Source of the DNA: Amaranthus tricolor
Taxonomy: Eukaryota; Streptophyta; Magnoliopsida; Caryophyllales; Amaranthaceae
Assembly (NCBI RefSeq): GCF_026212465.1
Contig: NC_080059.1
Location: 23,026,159-23,090,158, forward strand
Direction: 5' to 3'
DNA length: 64,000 bases
The position numbers were made by a program, and so were the translations under genes. This document shows, piece after piece, positions 62,933 through 64,000 of the stretch. The notes under the pieces are model-generated. The model saw nothing but the letters and a program-made list of their open reading frames with translations, did not search any database and was not told the origin of the DNA. Within the stretch, counting starts at the first letter, position 1. Each line of letters starts with the position of its first letter.

Positions 62933-64000
62933 CGAAACATGGCACTATATACTATTTGGTATATATTATTGTGTTGAAGTGGTTAGAATTGAAAATAATA
63001 GTCATATGCTAGAAATTACGTGTTAAGATGCGTTTTTATGGATTTTAAAATTTTTTGGCACTTTCGCGCATAATGTAGCTCAAACACGATTTGTTTTGCA
63101 CGAAACTTTGCACACAAAACTATTGTGTTGAAGTGGTTAGAAATTAAAATCATCGTCATATGCTAAAAATTACGTGTTAAGTTGCGATTTTATGGGTTTT
63201 TAAGCTTTTTGGCACTTTCGCGCATAAAATAACTCAAACTTGGTATTTTTGCACGAAACTTTGCAAACAACACTATTTGGTATATATTATTGTGTTGAAG
63301 TGGTTAGAATTGAAAATCATCGTCATATGCTAGAGATTACGTGTTAAGTTGCGATTTTATGGGTTTTTTAGCTTTTTTGTCACTTTTGCGCATAATGTAG
63401 GTCAAACTTGGTTTATTTTGCACGAAACTTGGCACACAACACTATTGGTGTATATTATTGTGTAGTGGTTAGAATTGTAAATAATAGTCATATGCTAGAA
63501 ATTACGTATTAAGTTGGGATTTTAAGCATTTTTAAAGCTTTTTTGGCACTTTTGCGCATAAAGTTGGTAAAACTTGATTTGTTTTGCACGAAACATGACA
63601 CACATCACTATTTTGTATATATTATTGTGTTGAAGTTGTTAGAATCGAAAATAATAGTCATATGCTAGAAATTACGTGTTAAGTTGCGATTTTATGGATT
63701 TTTAAGCTTTTTGGCACTTTCGCGCATAAAGTAGCTCAAACTTGAATTGTTTTGCATGAAACATGGCACACAACACTATTTGGTATATATTATTGTGTTG
63801 AAGTTGTTAGAATTGAAAATTGTAGTCATATGCTAGAAATTACGTGTTAAATTGCGATTTTATGGGTTTTTTAGCTTTTTAGGCACTTTCGCGCATAAAG
63901 TAGGTCAAACTTGATTTGCTTTGCGCGAAACTTTGCAAACAACACTATTTGGTATATATTATTGTCTTGAGGTGGTTAGAATTGAAAATCATTGTCATAT
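62933..64000 (+). repeat. Very long HOR of block C, copy 3 (first 1,068 bp)
   Basis: Follows the start of copies 1 and 2 to the window end. It differs from both at points where they agree: a smaller deletion at 63109-63140, TTGGTATTTTTGC rather than GGTACTTTTTGC (about 63239), TTTGCAAACAAC (about 63260), and GTCATATGC rather than GTCATATTC (about 63657). Confidence 0.9.
63057..63210 (+). repeat. Internally deleted monomer, 154 bp (HOR copy 3)
   Basis: Has only the first deletion (ACTATT joined to GTGTTG). The region after GTGGTT is intact, reading AGAAATTAAAATCATCG. This is the intermediate or gene-converted state relative to copies 1 and 2. Confidence 0.85.

Larger units (their letters stand above)
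51683..64000 (+). repeat. Satellite block C: about 73 tandem monomers, + orientation
   Basis: The same monomer family again in + orientation, continuing to the window edge. Block-specific variants include TTTTGCTCGAAACATGG, TACTTTTTGCACG, GTCATATCCTAC and AAAATAAAAGTC. The block is built from one very long HOR of about 5.6 kb. It contains more internally deleted monomers (about 92, 138 and 154 bp) than A or B. No unique sequence is present. Confidence 0.96.

Noticed and set aside
1..64000. CENP-B box
   Set aside because: The only resemblance is TTTCGCGCATAAAGTAG, which matches the TTCG half of the vertebrate CENP-B box but not the A or CGGG positions.
1..64000. CRISPR array or bacterial repeat system
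   Set aside because: The repeats are contiguous 169-bp units without unique spacers, and there are no cas-like genes.
1..64000. Primate alpha satellite, because of the similar 171-bp length
   Set aside because: The sequence does not resemble the alpha-satellite consensus as I know it and has no CENP-B box; only the length and HOR organisation are similar.
1..64000. Assignment to a named plant family such as CentO, CentC, CEN180 or CentBr
   Set aside because: I see only short resemblances (for example AAAGTAG and AAACATG near GTTTTG, which recall grass centromeric repeats) and cannot run a search. Naming it would be a guess; a search against a plant satellite database would decide.

Overview
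The whole 64-kb window is satellite DNA. From end to end it is a head-to-tail array of one AT-rich monomer of about 169 bp (about one third G+C by my hand count of a consensus). I recognise no gene, RNA gene, transposon or CRISPR array, and no unique sequence. Only two runs of exactly 100 N interrupt the repeat. An AT-rich monomer of nucleosomal length, layered higher-order repeats (HORs), no mobile-element insertions and no CNG trinucleotide in the consensus together suggest a eukaryotic, most likely plant, centromeric or pericentromeric satellite. I do not recognise the monomer as a named family. Centromere function and host are inferences.

Layout. Block A (1-26829) reads in the + direction. 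Block B (26930-51582) carries the same monomer on the - strand. Block C (51683-64000) is + again. Both changes of direction fall exactly at the 100-N gaps, so they may be scaffolding artefacts rather than real inversions. The blocks are not copies of one another, because each has its own variant monomers and its own HORs.

Block A starts with 6-monomer HORs of about 1,014 bp. A segment of about 3.7 kb is repeated 7.93 kb (47 monomers) downstream. After a mixed stretch come a partial 10-mer, two 13-mers of 2,198 bp, and four and three-quarter tandem copies of a 10-mer of about 1,690 bp, the last cut by the first gap. A divergent monomer ('T-type', with GTACATATTATGG and an EcoRI site) marks HOR phase in block A and was not seen in B or C.

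Block B contains an 11-monomer-offset duplication, a 4-mer duplication, an HOR whose copies are 5, 6, 10 and 5 monomers long, a 3-mer tandem duplication, and a 7-mer HOR (about 1,189 bp) running into the second gap. Block C is one very long HOR of about 5,625 bp (roughly 33 monomers): two full copies and the start of a third, with deleted monomers as internal landmarks.

Nothing here works as genes working together. The short open frames in the array are read-through of the repeat and are not annotated as genes. The interest lies in array evolution (nested HORs, unequal exchange, stepwise deletions), in base composition and dyad symmetry of the monomer, and in assembly quality at the gaps and in 40-55 kb.
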